Source: DATGEP01 sp035310125 | Lineage (GTDB): Bacteria > Chloroflexota > Ktedonobacteria > Ktedonobacterales > JADMIN01 | Assembly (NCBI GenBank): GCA_035310125.1 | Contig: DATGEP010000233.1 | Location: forward strand, 1-16,587 | Direction: 5' to 3' | Length of the DNA stretch: 16,587 nucleotides | Part shown: positions 1 to 7,469 of the stretch, in pieces | Numbering within the stretch: position 1 is the first letter of the stretch | Layout: every line of letters begins with the position of its first letter | Made by a program: the position numbers and the translations under genes | Notes under the pieces: generated by a model | Seen by the model: only the letters and a program-made list of their open reading frames with translations | What the model was told of the DNA's origin: nothing | Databases searched by the model: none

Positions 1-561
1 AGCACGCGCCAGACGCGCTGCCCGGTGGGCATCGGCCTGGGTGCATCGGGAAATGCCAGCTCGCGGACTTTCGAGTAAATCCCGTCCGCGCCGACCAGTA
101 GTTCCGTTTCGACGCGTTGCCCGTCGGAGAGTTCGATCTGCACACGTCGGTCTGACAGTTGCAGTCCGGTGATCCCGTTCCCGAACTCGATGGCGACAAC
201 CCTCCGCCCGGGCGGTCTCGAGCAACAGCTCATGGAACGTAGCGCGCATGATGCCGCCCATCGCCGGCAGGCCGCCACCCGCCAGCGGGGGTGTCGCGAT
301 GCGGTCCAGTTGGTGGCCAGCCGCGTCGGCGATGATCGTCTCGGAGGAACCGGCGCCCAGAGCCATAACCCGCTGGCCAAGCCCAAGGTCACGGATTGCG
401 CGCATGCCGATGGCGCTGATGGTCAGTCCTGAGCCTTCCAGCCCAGCTCTCGGCGCGAGGTCGTACACGGCTACGGCGACGCCGTTGCGCGCCAGTGTGA
501 TGCCCGCCGACAGTCCGCCGATGCCAGCACCAGCGATGACAGCTTCTTTGACAACGGCCAT
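1..561 (-). pseudogene. FAD-dependent monooxygenase (UbiH/salicylate hydroxylase type), frameshifted and cut by the window edge
   Basis: The ATG at 561 follows a good Shine-Dalgarno (GAGGTG, 7 nt spacer) 20 nt after the MBL-fold gene, so this is the last visible gene of the unit. The N terminus has the Rossmann FAD-binding motif GAGIGGLSAG near residues 11-20, with the expected acidic residue at the end of strand 2 (VYDLAPRAG). The frame is convincing for about 120 codons up to LLETARAEG. It then turns into arginine-rich nonsense, while the next frame continues with VAIEFGNGITGLQL and the FAD/NADH-contacting motif LLVGADGIYSKVRELAFP. The shift lies at about 195-205 and fits one extra base in the GGGTT run. 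Known members use FAD and NAD(P)H to hydroxylate aromatic or polyene substrates; the substrate here is unknown. The C-terminal two thirds lie outside the window. A single lesion could be real or a sequencing or assembly error. Confidence 0.85.
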
Positions 562-581
562 GTGGCTACACCTCGCTACAA

Positions 582-1520
582 CTAGGCCAGGCAGCGCAGG
601 GGCTGGCCGCCGTTGTAGGCGACCATGTCGCGCAAGGCGGAGGATATGTCGATGGGAGCGCCAGGTTCGGCGCCGTCGAGCTCGGCGTAGGCGCGGTACA
701 GGTTGCCGACGATACGTTCTGCGTCGCTGAGCTCAGCGAATCGACCGAGATCGATCTGCCTCGCCATTTCGAGCGGCGTGAGACCTGCCGTCTTGCCGCG
801 CCTGGCAGCGTCCTGCACGAAGTGGAGGTAGTCTTCGACGTTGTCCATGGCGGAGGCGCCGCTGACTGGGCCATGGCCGGGGACGAGTGTTTGGGCGTTG
901 AACGAGCGAAGCCAGTCCAGCGCGCGGAGAGAACCGCTGACGGAGCCCATCGGCACGAACGGCGTGCCGCCGACGAACAGCAGGTCGCCGGTGAAGAGCA
1001 CCGAGCGTTGTGGTATCCAGGCCACGATGTCGTTGGTGGTGTGCGCGGGCGTTGGCACCGCGTGCAGCTCCACGCGCAGATCGTCCACCCACACGGTCAG
1101 ATGGTCGTCGAAGGTGACGAAGGGCGGCTCGGGGTGCAGATCGCCCCACTCGACGTTCGTCCATAGACCCACGGGTGGCGGGAATGGTGTCTTGACGATC
1201 TCTTCGCGGCAGCGCGGGTGGCCAATAATCGTCGCCAGCGGCAGCAGGCAGTTGCCATGCGTGTGGTCGCCGTGGTGGTGGGTGTTGATCAGGGTGCGGA
1301 CGGGCTGGCCGGTGACGCTGCTGATGGCCTCCAGGTATATGCGGGTACGCCGTTCCGTGGAGGTTGTGTCGATGGAGATAACGCCTTTTCGGCCCACCAG
1401 AAAGCCGGTGTTGTTGAGGAACCAGCTGCCGTCTGGCTGGATATACGCGTAGATGCCGGCTGAGACTTCGTCCAGTCGGGGCGGCGCGACTTCCAGGTGC
1501 TCGGCGTGCGACGTGCTCAT
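582..1520 (-). CDS. MBL-fold (metallo-beta-lactamase superfamily) hydrolase
   Basis: This 312-residue protein has all metal ligands of a binuclear zinc hydrolase of the MBL fold: the THHHGDH motif (H81, H83, D85, H86), H160 in TPAHT, D179 in FTGDLLF and H216 in PGHG. No signal peptide is visible, so it is probably cytoplasmic. It resembles the glyoxalase II/SoxH-like or quinoprotein-relay-like branches found beside catabolic genes, which hydrolyse thioesters, lactones or similar bonds; the substrate cannot be read from the sequence. Its ATG overlaps the stop of the FAH-family gene by 4 bp (ATGA), which implies translational coupling. The FAD monooxygenase follows after 20 nt. The length is normal and no damage is seen. 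Confidence 0.9.
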   Translation of the reverse strand: MSTSHAEHLEVAPPRLDEVSAGIYAYIQPDGSWFLNNTGFLVGRKGVISIDTTSTERRTRIYLEAISSVTGQPVRTLINTHHHGDHTHGNCLLPLATIIGHPRCREEIVKTPFPPPVGLWTNVEWGDLHPEPPFVTFDDHLTVWVDDLRVELHAVPTPAHTTNDIVAWIPQRSVLFTGDLLFVGGTPFVPMGSVSGSLRALDWLRSFNAQTLVPGHGPVSGASAMDNVEDYLHFVQDAARRGKTAGLTPLEMARQIDLGRFAELSDAERIVGNLYRAYAELDGAEPGAPIDISSALRDMVAYNGGQPLRCLA

Positions 1521-2560
1521 TCTTGGACCGGAGCTGGCGGCGCCGTGCGCTCGCGCACGCGCTGCAGCTCCTCTGCCGCGAGTGGCTCAGGCATCGCCCG
1601 TCGATTGGGCGCGGTGAAACGCAGCGGCTGCTGGGCAGACCTCGGCGTGGCCAGACGATTGCGCAGTGTGCCGATGCCTTCGACTTCGATTTCCACCACG
1701 TCGCCGGGCTGGAGCCAGCGTGCGGGGTAGCCCTTGCGTACTGCTTCGCTGATCGAGCCGCCGCCGACCGTGCCCGTGGCGATGACGTCGCCGGGCGCGA
1801 TGCGGCTGTCTTGAGCGGCGCGTTCGATCATCGCGCCGAAGGTGTGGTGCATGTTCCAGGCGTTGCCCTCCATCCACACGACGCCATTGACTCGAAGCGT
1901 GCACTGTACGTGCAGCGTGCCGTTTCGGTAATACGGAGCCATCTCGTCGCGGGTAACAATCCATGGTCCAAGGGAACTCGCGGAGTCCTTGCCTTTGGCC
2001 GGACCAAGGCCGAATGCACTCTCGTCGAACTGGAGATCGCGACAGCTCCAGTCGTTGAAGATCGTGAAGCCGAGGATGTAGTCGTCGGCGGCTGGTTCGA
2101 GAATGTTGCTGCCTTCGCGGGCGACGATTGTTGCCAGCTCGCATTCGTAATCGAGCTGTTTCGTCGCCGCCGGGAATGGCACGTCCTCGTCTGGACCAAA
2201 GATGCGCAGCGGGTTGGAGAAGTAGAAGATCGGCAGGCGCGCCCAGACTTCCATGCGCTGGTTGTCGGAGCGCGTCCACTGCCCGGTGGCGTGCTCCTCG
2301 AAGGCGATGTGGTCGCGGACGGTCGGTGGCTGCAGGATGGGTGCGCGGAGTTTCACGTTCGCAAGTGCGACGCGAGGCGCGGGTACACGGCCAAGTGCAT
2401 TGCGCAACTGTTCCACCGCGGTTGGTGCGAACTCCAGGAGCGCACGCACGTCGCGGAGGGTGTTGGTAGCCCCGAGGAGGGTTGTTGCGTCGAGGATGTC
2501 AGACCCGTCGAGCACTCCGGCGCGCGGACCCATACCGATGTCGTAAGTCAGGAGCTTCAT
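1517..2560 (-). CDS. Fumarylacetoacetate hydrolase (FAH) family protein
   Basis: This is a 347-residue member of the FAH fold, which cleaves C-C bonds in, or isomerises or decarboxylates, 2-keto acids such as acylpyruvates and hydroxyheptadienedioate late in aromatic breakdown. The metal-binding carboxylates are visible as DYECEL (E139, E141) and FNDWSCRD (D170). RDHIAFEEHA near 82-91 matches the lid/catalytic segment, and GPAKGKD near 186-192 supplies the conserved lysine region. GDVIATGTVGGGS and LQPGDVVEIEVEGIG are typical C-terminal signatures. The start at 2560 has no Shine-Dalgarno of its own; it overlaps the stop of a 22-codon upstream ORF as ATGA, so translation is probably coupled. 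The stop overlaps the MBL-fold start. The gene lies downstream of the permeases, so uptake and cleavage are probably co-expressed. Exact reaction unknown. Confidence 0.93.
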   Translation of the reverse strand: MKLLTYDIGMGPRAGVLDGSDILDATTLLGATNTLRDVRALLEFAPTAVEQLRNALGRVPAPRVALANVKLRAPILQPPTVRDHIAFEEHATGQWTRSDNQRMEVWARLPIFYFSNPLRIFGPDEDVPFPAATKQLDYECELATIVAREGSNILEPAADDYILGFTIFNDWSCRDLQFDESAFGLGPAKGKDSASSLGPWIVTRDEMAPYYRNGTLHVQCTLRVNGVVWMEGNAWNMHHTFGAMIERAAQDSRIAPGDVIATGTVGGGSISEAVRKGYPARWLQPGDVVEIEVEGIGTLRNRLATPRSAQQPLRFTAPNRRAMPEPLAAEELQRVRERTAPPAPVQE

Positions 2561-2625
2561 ACGGCGCTGAGCAGTCGGCGGTGGGCACCAGTTGGACCGT
2601 TGACGACGAATGTCACGAGCTTCAT
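2557..2625 (-). CDS. 22-residue ORF resembling a truncated FAH-family N terminus
   Basis: The ATG at 2625 lies 7 nt after a strong GAGGTGA and opens a 22-codon frame beginning MKLVTFVVNGPTGAHRR. Its TGA overlaps the ATG of the FAH gene. The beginning is very like an FAH-family start, and the next gene opens MKLLTYDIGMGPRAG, so the two starts look like tandem copies. The simplest reading is a deleted second FAH gene whose ribosome-binding site and first codons remain and now drive the downstream gene by coupling. A functional leader peptide is also possible. The frame, the Shine-Dalgarno and the overlap are directly visible; its origin is inferred. Confidence 0.6.
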   Translation of the reverse strand: MKLVTFVVNGPTGAHRRLLSAV

Positions 2626-2632
2626 TGGCAAT

Positions 2633-2639
2633 TCACCTC
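2633..2639 (-). promoter_or_regulatory. Shine-Dalgarno of the FAH-like stub
   Basis: GAGGTGA overlaps the dppC stop codon and sits 7 nt before the stub ATG at 2625. It is the only good ribosome-binding site near the FAH gene start, so it probably loads ribosomes for both the stub and, by coupling, the FAH gene. Confidence 0.6.
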
Positions 2640-3562
2640 ATGCGGCGGGGATCGAGCGCGTCGCGCAGCGCGTCGCTCAGGAAATTCAGGGCGACGAGGA
2701 GAATGGTGAGGGCCAGGCCTGGCCAGAGGCCGTAGAACGGCGCTTCACGTAGATAGGCGCGGCTGTCGTTCAGCATCGAGCCCCAACTCGGATCTGGTGG
2801 CTGCGTGCCAAGGCCAAGAAATGACAGCGACGCCTCGGCCAGCACGGCGAAGCCCATCGCTAGACTCAGCTGCACCAGCAGCGGCGGCAGCGTGTTGGGC
2901 AAGACGTGTCGGACCATGATGCGCCCGCTCGCGGCGCCCATCGAGCGCGCCGCGAAGACATATTCCCGCTCGCGCTCGGAGAGCACCGTCGATCGCATCA
3001 GCCGGGCGAAAAAGGGCATGCCGCCGAGGGCGAGCGCGTAGGCGACGTTGATCGAGCTTGGGCCGAGCACCGAGATCACACCGATGCCGATGATGATCCC
3101 GGGAAAGGCGAGCAGAGCGTCGTAGAAGCGCATGATGACGCTGTCGACCCAACCGCCGAGATAGCCGCTCACCAGACCCGTCGCCACGCCGATCGTCGCG
3201 CCGATGGCTGTCGCCAGCACGCCGACGATCATCGATACCCGCGCGCCGTACAACACACGCGTGAGGAGGTCTCGACCGAGCTCGTCAGTACCGAGCAGAA
3301 ACTGCCCGTTCGGCGGCTGCAGCAGGTTGCCCTGGTGCTGCTCGTAGGGCGGGTATGGCGCGACCAGTGGCGCGAAGGCGGCAAGCACAACGAACAGCAG
3401 CGCGACGGCGAAGCCGGTCAGACCCACTGGGTTGCGCAGCACCGACACCGTCGCCTGGAAGGTCAACGGCTGGCGGCGCAGCCAGTCGGCGCTCCAGCCA
3501 GTTCGGGCAGCCTGGATTCGCCGGGGCGCGGCCGCGGGCAGGGACTGCGCGGGAGTGCTCAT
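2633..3562 (-). CDS. dppC: Peptide/nickel-type ABC transporter permease, DppC/OppC class
   Basis: This 309-residue inner-membrane subunit carries the DppC-family N-terminal region (OppC_N) with one membrane segment near residues 46-69. The family mark LGTDELGRD (90-98) follows, then about five further hydrophobic segments. The cytoplasmic EAA loop that contacts the ATPase is seen near 200-223 (EYVFAARSMGA to RHVLPN). ASLSFLGLGTQPPDPSWG near the C terminus is also typical. It would pair with DppB to form the channel for ligand delivered by a lipoprotein binding protein. Its ATG overlaps the dppB stop by 4 bp. The family also moves non-peptide solutes, so the name gives the class and not the substrate. 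No ATPase gene is in the window. Confidence 0.95.
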   Translation of the reverse strand: MSTPAQSLPAAAPRRIQAARTGWSADWLRRQPLTFQATVSVLRNPVGLTGFAVALLFVVLAAFAPLVAPYPPYEQHQGNLLQPPNGQFLLGTDELGRDLLTRVLYGARVSMIVGVLATAIGATIGVATGLVSGYLGGWVDSVIMRFYDALLAFPGIIIGIGVISVLGPSSINVAYALALGGMPFFARLMRSTVLSEREREYVFAARSMGAASGRIMVRHVLPNTLPPLLVQLSLAMGFAVLAEASLSFLGLGTQPPDPSWGSMLNDSRAYLREAPFYGLWPGLALTILLVALNFLSDALRDALDPRRMR

Positions 3563-4518
3563 CGCAATCGGCGGCCGGCCAGCCGGATGCGCGGATCCAG
3601 GACCCCGTACAGCACGTCAGTGAGCAGGTTGATGACGACGAAGGTCACGACCAGCAACAGCAGGGTGGCCTGGACGACGGCGTAATCGCGGTTGCTGATC
3701 GCGTCGCGGATGAGGCGGCCGAGCCCTGGCCAGGAAAAGACCGATTCGGTGATGACGGCGCCGCCGAGCAGTCGACCGAACTGCAGTCCCAGCAGCGTGA
3801 CAACGGGGACAAGTGCGTTTCGCAACGCATGGCCAAGCACGACGCCTTGCTCGGCCAGGCCTTTCGCGCGTGCGGTGCGTACGTAGTCGTCGCTGAGTAC
3901 TTCGAGCATCGAGGACTTGACGAGGCGCGAGACGGCCGCAACGCCGGGTAGTGCCAGGGTGAACGCGGGCAGCAGGAGGAATTTGAGCTCCAGGCCAGGG
4001 TCGCGCAGGAAATCGCCGCGGCCGCCGGGTGGCAGCCAGCCCAAAACCAGTGAGAACAGGAGGATGGCCAGAATGCCCAGCCAGAAGCTGGGCACTGCCA
4101 CCGCCAGGCCATTGAACCCCGATACAAGCCAGTCGATGGGTTGCTGATGGCGAACCGCCGCGACGACCCCCGTCGGCACTGACAGGAGCACCGTCAACAG
4201 CATCGCCGCCAGACCGAGCTCGAGCGTCGCAGGCGCGCGTTGAGCGATCAACTGAGCGACGGGTGCCCTGGTAAAGAACGACACGCCGAAGTCGGCATGG
4301 GCCGCATTGCTGAGCCAGATGACGTACTGCACCGGCAAGGGCTGGTCGAGACCATTCGCCGCCCGGATTGCAACCAGGGTCTCGGGTGAGGCGTCCTGCC
4401 CGGCCAGGACCAACGCCGGGTCGCCTGGAATCAGGCGCACACCCAGGAAGATGATGACCGTCGCGAGCAGGATGACCGGGATGGCTTCCAGGCAGCGACG
4501 GAACAGAAACGTCGCCAT
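3559..4518 (-). CDS. dppB: Peptide/nickel-type ABC transporter permease, DppB/OppB class
   Basis: A 319-residue permease with the usual DppB opening: a first membrane segment at about 10-29, then RLIPGDPA (28-35). Several membrane segments follow, with the EAA loop near 211-236 (DDYVRTARAKGL to HALRNALVP). The C terminus has ESVFSWPGLGRL and DVLYGVLDPRIR, standard for the family. It starts 20 nt after the SBP-C stop and overlaps dppC by 4 bp, so binding protein and channel are made from one message. Length and motifs are normal. The exact ligand cannot be deduced. Confidence 0.95.
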   Translation of the reverse strand: MATFLFRRCLEAIPVILLATVIIFLGVRLIPGDPALVLAGQDASPETLVAIRAANGLDQPLPVQYVIWLSNAAHADFGVSFFTRAPVAQLIAQRAPATLELGLAAMLLTVLLSVPTGVVAAVRHQQPIDWLVSGFNGLAVAVPSFWLGILAILLFSLVLGWLPPGGRGDFLRDPGLELKFLLLPAFTLALPGVAAVSRLVKSSMLEVLSDDYVRTARAKGLAEQGVVLGHALRNALVPVVTLLGLQFGRLLGGAVITESVFSWPGLGRLIRDAISNRDYAVVQATLLLLVVTFVVINLLTDVLYGVLDPRIRLAGRRLR

Positions 4519-4538
4519 AGACGCTGCGCTACGAAGCT

Positions 4539-6257
4539 TTAAGACAAAAAGACGTCATTGGGCATGAGGAACTCGGTCATGTTGTACGTGAGTCCTTGCA
4601 CTCTGGCGGTCGCCGCGGCACGCGGCACCGTATTGGACCACGGCAACACCCACGTCTGGTCCTGGATGAAGTTGATCCATTGACCATAGACCTGCTTCTG
4701 CTTGGCTGGATCGGTTTCCTTCAGTAGACCGTCGGCGATCCTGGCGTACTCGTCCGATTTGAAGTTCGCCCAGTTCATCGCGGGGCTGTAGTAGGCGTTG
4801 CCCCAGAAGAACGCCGGATGCAGCTGGCCGAACAGGCTGTTGCCGCCGATGAGCGAGCCGAACTTCGCGTTGAACAACTGGTCGACGTAGGCCACTGGCT
4901 CGGTGGACTTGAGCGTGAGCGTGACGCCGATCTTGGCCAGGTCCTGCTGCCAGATTTGCAGCACGTTCTGGTAGTCGGGCGCGGCCGCGGAGAAGATTGC
5001 CTCCAGTTGTGCACCACTGACGCCTGATTGGCTGAGCAAGCTCTTGGCCTTGTCGAGATCGAATGTATTCGCCTGATCTTTGGCAGCGTCATAGGCCGGG
5101 TTGCTCTGGACAACCGGCAAACTCTTCGCCGACCCGACACTCGGCAGCACGGACTCTGTCCAGCGCTGGCGGTCCATCGACGCGTTGAGCGCCTGGCGGA
5201 ACAGCTTGTTGGTGGTTGGCCCTGCGCCGTCACGGGTCTGCGTCAGGATCACGTTCACGGAGCCGCTGTTCTGGTTATAGACCAGCTGGTACTTGGCATC
5301 TTGGACCAGGCGCAGGGCATCGCGAATGAGTGGCTGAATGGCCAGATCGATGGCGCCGCCTTCCAGCTGCGAGACCATCGATTGCGGATCGGCGAAGATC
5401 TTGATCTCAACGCCATCGAGGTACGGTTTGCCCGATTGCCAGTAGTTCGGGTTCTTCTTCAGCGTGAAGTGGTCGCCCTGCACCCACTCCACAAACGTGA
5501 ATGGTCCCGTTCCGGCGGGCTTGTTCTGCTCGGGTGGTACCTGCGGATCCAGAATATTGGTCCATGCCAGCACGTTGAACACAGCCGGCCAGGGCTGCGT
5601 CGCGCGCAGGACGAGCGTGTTCTTGTCGGGCGTCTCGAGTGAACCAAGCGGGACGAAGAAGTTCGCTTTGATGCCGCCGTCGATCTTGCGATCCGACTTG
5701 ATGCGGTTGTAGTTCCAGGCAATGTCTTCGGCCGTCAGCTCACGCCCCGAGTGCCAGTTCACGCCCTTGCGAATCTTGAACGTGATTTGCGTGTAGTCCG
5801 AATTGACGTCCCAGCTCTCGGCGAGCGCAGGGTGGGGCTGCAGCGACGCATCGAGATCGACCAGCCGGTCGAACACGGCGTAGATGACGTTCTGGCCGCT
5901 GATCCAGTGACCGTCCGCGTTCGGCAAATCGCCCAGGTTACCGACGCGCAGCGTGCCGCCCGACTTCGGTTGTCCTTTGGCGACAGTCATCGGGGTTGCT
6001 GCTGACTCGCTCACGCCCACGGGCAGGAAGCCCGCTTGAGTGGGCCGGTCGGTAGTGGCAGCGGCGCTCGAGGCCGAGGTCGCGGCAGCCGTGGACTGTG
6101 GAGCCGCTGCGGGCAGCGTCGGCTTCGGCGCGGGTGCGCTGGTGGTGGGAGTCGCGGGCGTAGGCACCTGGCAGGCGACGAGCAGCGCGACCCCACTGGC
6201 GGATACGAGCAGTCGAAGCGCGTTGCGGCGACTGAGCCTGGACGGCGTGTGCGGCAC
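4539..6257 (-). CDS. ABC transporter substrate-binding lipoprotein, family 5 (SBP-C)
   Basis: A 572-residue extracytoplasmic binding protein of the peptide/nickel family (SBP_bac_5). The N terminus has a twin-arginine motif (SRRNALRLL) and a lipobox LLVAC with C29, so it is probably Tat-exported and lipid-anchored. A long Ala/Pro/Thr/Ser-rich linker runs to about residue 95. The mature domain begins SGGTLRVGNLGDLP and contains GTGPFTF (249-255) and NPNYWQSGKPYLDG, hallmarks of the family. The start is GTG at 6257, with GGAGGGG 9 nt upstream. It is first in the unit and followed by dppB after 20 nt, so it is the likely cognate binding protein of the permeases. It is a close paralogue of SBP-A: they share GPTTNKLFRQALNA and a 39-nt identical DNA run (5436-5474 here). 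Confidence 0.95.
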   Translation of the reverse strand: MPHTPSRLSRRNALRLLVSASGVALLVACQVPTPATPTTSAPAPKPTLPAAAPQSTAAATSASSAAATTDRPTQAGFLPVGVSESAATPMTVAKGQPKSGGTLRVGNLGDLPNADGHWISGQNVIYAVFDRLVDLDASLQPHPALAESWDVNSDYTQITFKIRKGVNWHSGRELTAEDIAWNYNRIKSDRKIDGGIKANFFVPLGSLETPDKNTLVLRATQPWPAVFNVLAWTNILDPQVPPEQNKPAGTGPFTFVEWVQGDHFTLKKNPNYWQSGKPYLDGVEIKIFADPQSMVSQLEGGAIDLAIQPLIRDALRLVQDAKYQLVYNQNSGSVNVILTQTRDGAGPTTNKLFRQALNASMDRQRWTESVLPSVGSAKSLPVVQSNPAYDAAKDQANTFDLDKAKSLLSQSGVSGAQLEAIFSAAAPDYQNVLQIWQQDLAKIGVTLTLKSTEPVAYVDQLFNAKFGSLIGGNSLFGQLHPAFFWGNAYYSPAMNWANFKSDEYARIADGLLKETDPAKQKQVYGQWINFIQDQTWVLPWSNTVPRAAATARVQGLTYNMTEFLMPNDVFLS

Positions 6258-6275
6258 GAGGAATTACCCCTCCCC

Positions 6276-6285
6276 AGCCTAGGCT
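6276..6285. repeat. 10-bp palindrome AGCCTAGGCT in the SBP-C leader
   Basis: A perfect 10-bp palindrome that partly overlaps box A, about 19 nt before the SBP-C start. The SBP-A leader keeps the AGGCTA half but not the full palindrome. It could be half of an operator or chance. Confidence 0.3.
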
Positions 6286-6333
6286 AGGTCAGGCACCCGG
6301 CGGGGTCGAATTGCCAGTGGTTATGCCACCATA
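6281..6333 (-). promoter_or_regulatory. Conserved two-box promoter/operator region upstream of SBP-C
   Basis: Written on the plus strand, box B at 6310-6333 reads ATTGCC-N2-TGGTTATGC-N2-CCATA and box A at 6281-6291 reads AGGCTA-N-GTCA. Both boxes recur upstream of SBP-A at 12690-12713 and 12661-12671, with the same 29-nt offset between box starts and nearly the same distance to the GTG start. On the minus strand box B contains TGGCATAAC, which could serve as an extended -10, and here also the dyad TGGT-N6-ACCA. No clear -35 is seen. It may be a core promoter, an activator site (perhaps for the LysR in this window) or both. Confidence 0.6.
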
Positions 6334-6384
6334 TCGGAGGCGTATAGGTCGCCTCGTGTCACCTCGGCCCTTTGTTTGAAAAAT

Positions 6385-6435
6385 TCATCCTGAGGCCCGT
6401 CAACAGCTCGCCGGATATCGGTGGCCTCAGGATGA
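6385..6435 (-). terminator. Probable rho-independent terminator of the LysR-ending unit
   Basis: A perfect 13-bp inverted repeat (TCATCCTGAGGCC at 6385-6397 and its complement at 6423-6435) with a 25-nt loop starts just after the LysR stop codon. Read on the minus strand, the stem is followed by ATTTTTC, as expected for an intrinsic terminator. The long loop is unusual, and the arm resembles TCATCCTGAG-type intergenic palindromes seen in several environmental bacterial genomes, so it may be a REP-like unit acting as a terminator. Confidence 0.6.
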
Positions 6436-6438
6436 CAG

Positions 6439-7410
6439 CTAGAGACTGCGCGCGATGCCGCGCACCAGCTCGCGCAGCCAGACGTGGCCAGGGTCGCGGT
6501 CCATCGAGCTGCTCCAGAACATCGACTCTTCGACGTCCGGGATGGGCACTGGCGGTTCGAGCAGCTTCAAGCCCGGGACCTGGCGGGCCAGGCGCTCGTG
6601 GACCAACGCGACCATGCGACTACCGCGCAGCAGTGCGGGCAGCAGCGCAAAGCTTTCGGTCGTCAACGCCACCTGGCGCTGAATGCCTTTGGAGCCGTAG
6701 AGCACTTCCGCATGGCTCTGAATGACGGGTGTGCGCAGTCGCCACTCCAGATGCGGCAGTCGACAGAACAGCTCGAGCGACATGTGATCGCCAACCGCCG
6801 GATTGTCGGCGCTGACGGCACAGAGCCAGCGATCTGTGTACAGCAATTCCGTGCACGACTCGGCCAAAGCCTGAAAAGCACCAATGCTGAGATCGACTTC
6901 GCCGCTGTCGGTAGCAGTGACCGGATCGGTACCCAGGCCTGAGAGTCCGCGAGTATGAATCGTCACGTTCGGGGCCTCGAACGGCAGACGCGCGCCCAGC
7001 GCCGGCAGCAGTAGCGCCAGCACGTGGTCGCTCATCGCGATGGAGAAGCTGCGCGTGTCCACGCACGGATCGAAGGAGGGCCGCCGCGTAAGCGCCCGCT
7101 CGATGTCGGCCACGGCGCGGGTCAGCGGCTCGACGAGAGCGCTGGCAAGTGCAGTCAGCTGGTACTCGCGCCCGTAGCGAACCAGGAGCTCGTCCTTGAA
7201 CATCTGCCGCAGTCGGCGCAAGTCGCTGCTCATGGCCGGCTGGGTCACGCCCAGCCAGTCGCCCGCCTGGGTGACGTTGCGTGTGTGCAGCAGGGCGTGC
7301 AGCGACAGCAGCAGGTTCAGGTCGTAGCGGCGCAGCTTCGCCATCCGCCACGCCAGGGCGTCACGATCAGCCGGTGCCGTGCCAGATGGCGGCTCGCTGC
7401 TCTCGAGCAT
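6439..7410 (-). CDS. LysR-family transcriptional regulator (NodD/PcpR-like)
   Basis: A 323-residue DNA-binding regulator. The winged helix-turn-helix is clear: LRRYDLNLLLSLHALLHTRN, then VTQAGDWLGVTQPAMSSDLRRLR (about residues 26-68), then ELLVRYGREYQLT. The rest is a periplasmic-binding-protein-like effector domain (roughly 105-310) that would sense a small molecule, often a pathway intermediate. ATG at 7410 is taken; M23 (7344) is a credible alternative because family members usually start just before LRRYDLNLL, and neither has a good Shine-Dalgarno. It lies 59 nt after the second amidohydrolase in the same orientation, so it is probably the last gene of that unit. It is a candidate regulator of the repeated boxes upstream of SBP-A and SBP-C; that link is inferred. 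Confidence 0.93.
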   Translation of the reverse strand: MLESSEPPSGTAPADRDALAWRMAKLRRYDLNLLLSLHALLHTRNVTQAGDWLGVTQPAMSSDLRRLRQMFKDELLVRYGREYQLTALASALVEPLTRAVADIERALTRRPSFDPCVDTRSFSIAMSDHVLALLLPALGARLPFEAPNVTIHTRGLSGLGTDPVTATDSGEVDLSIGAFQALAESCTELLYTDRWLCAVSADNPAVGDHMSLELFCRLPHLEWRLRTPVIQSHAEVLYGSKGIQRQVALTTESFALLPALLRGSRMVALVHERLARQVPGLKLLEPPVPIPDVEESMFWSSSMDRDPGHVWLRELVRGIARSL

Positions 7411-7469
7411 AGGTCAGCGCGAACGTGCGCCACGGCCCAGTGTACGCTCGCTCGCACGCGCCGCGAGGC

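Noticed and set aside
248..730. 160-codon plus-strand frame at the left end
   Set aside because: Shadow opposite the FAD monooxygenase and MBL-fold genes; Ala/Arg/Pro-rich with no motif.
1523..2752. 409-codon plus-strand open frame opposite the FAH gene
   Set aside because: Antisense shadow of a clear FAH gene; composition is low-complexity for protein and has no recognisable motif.
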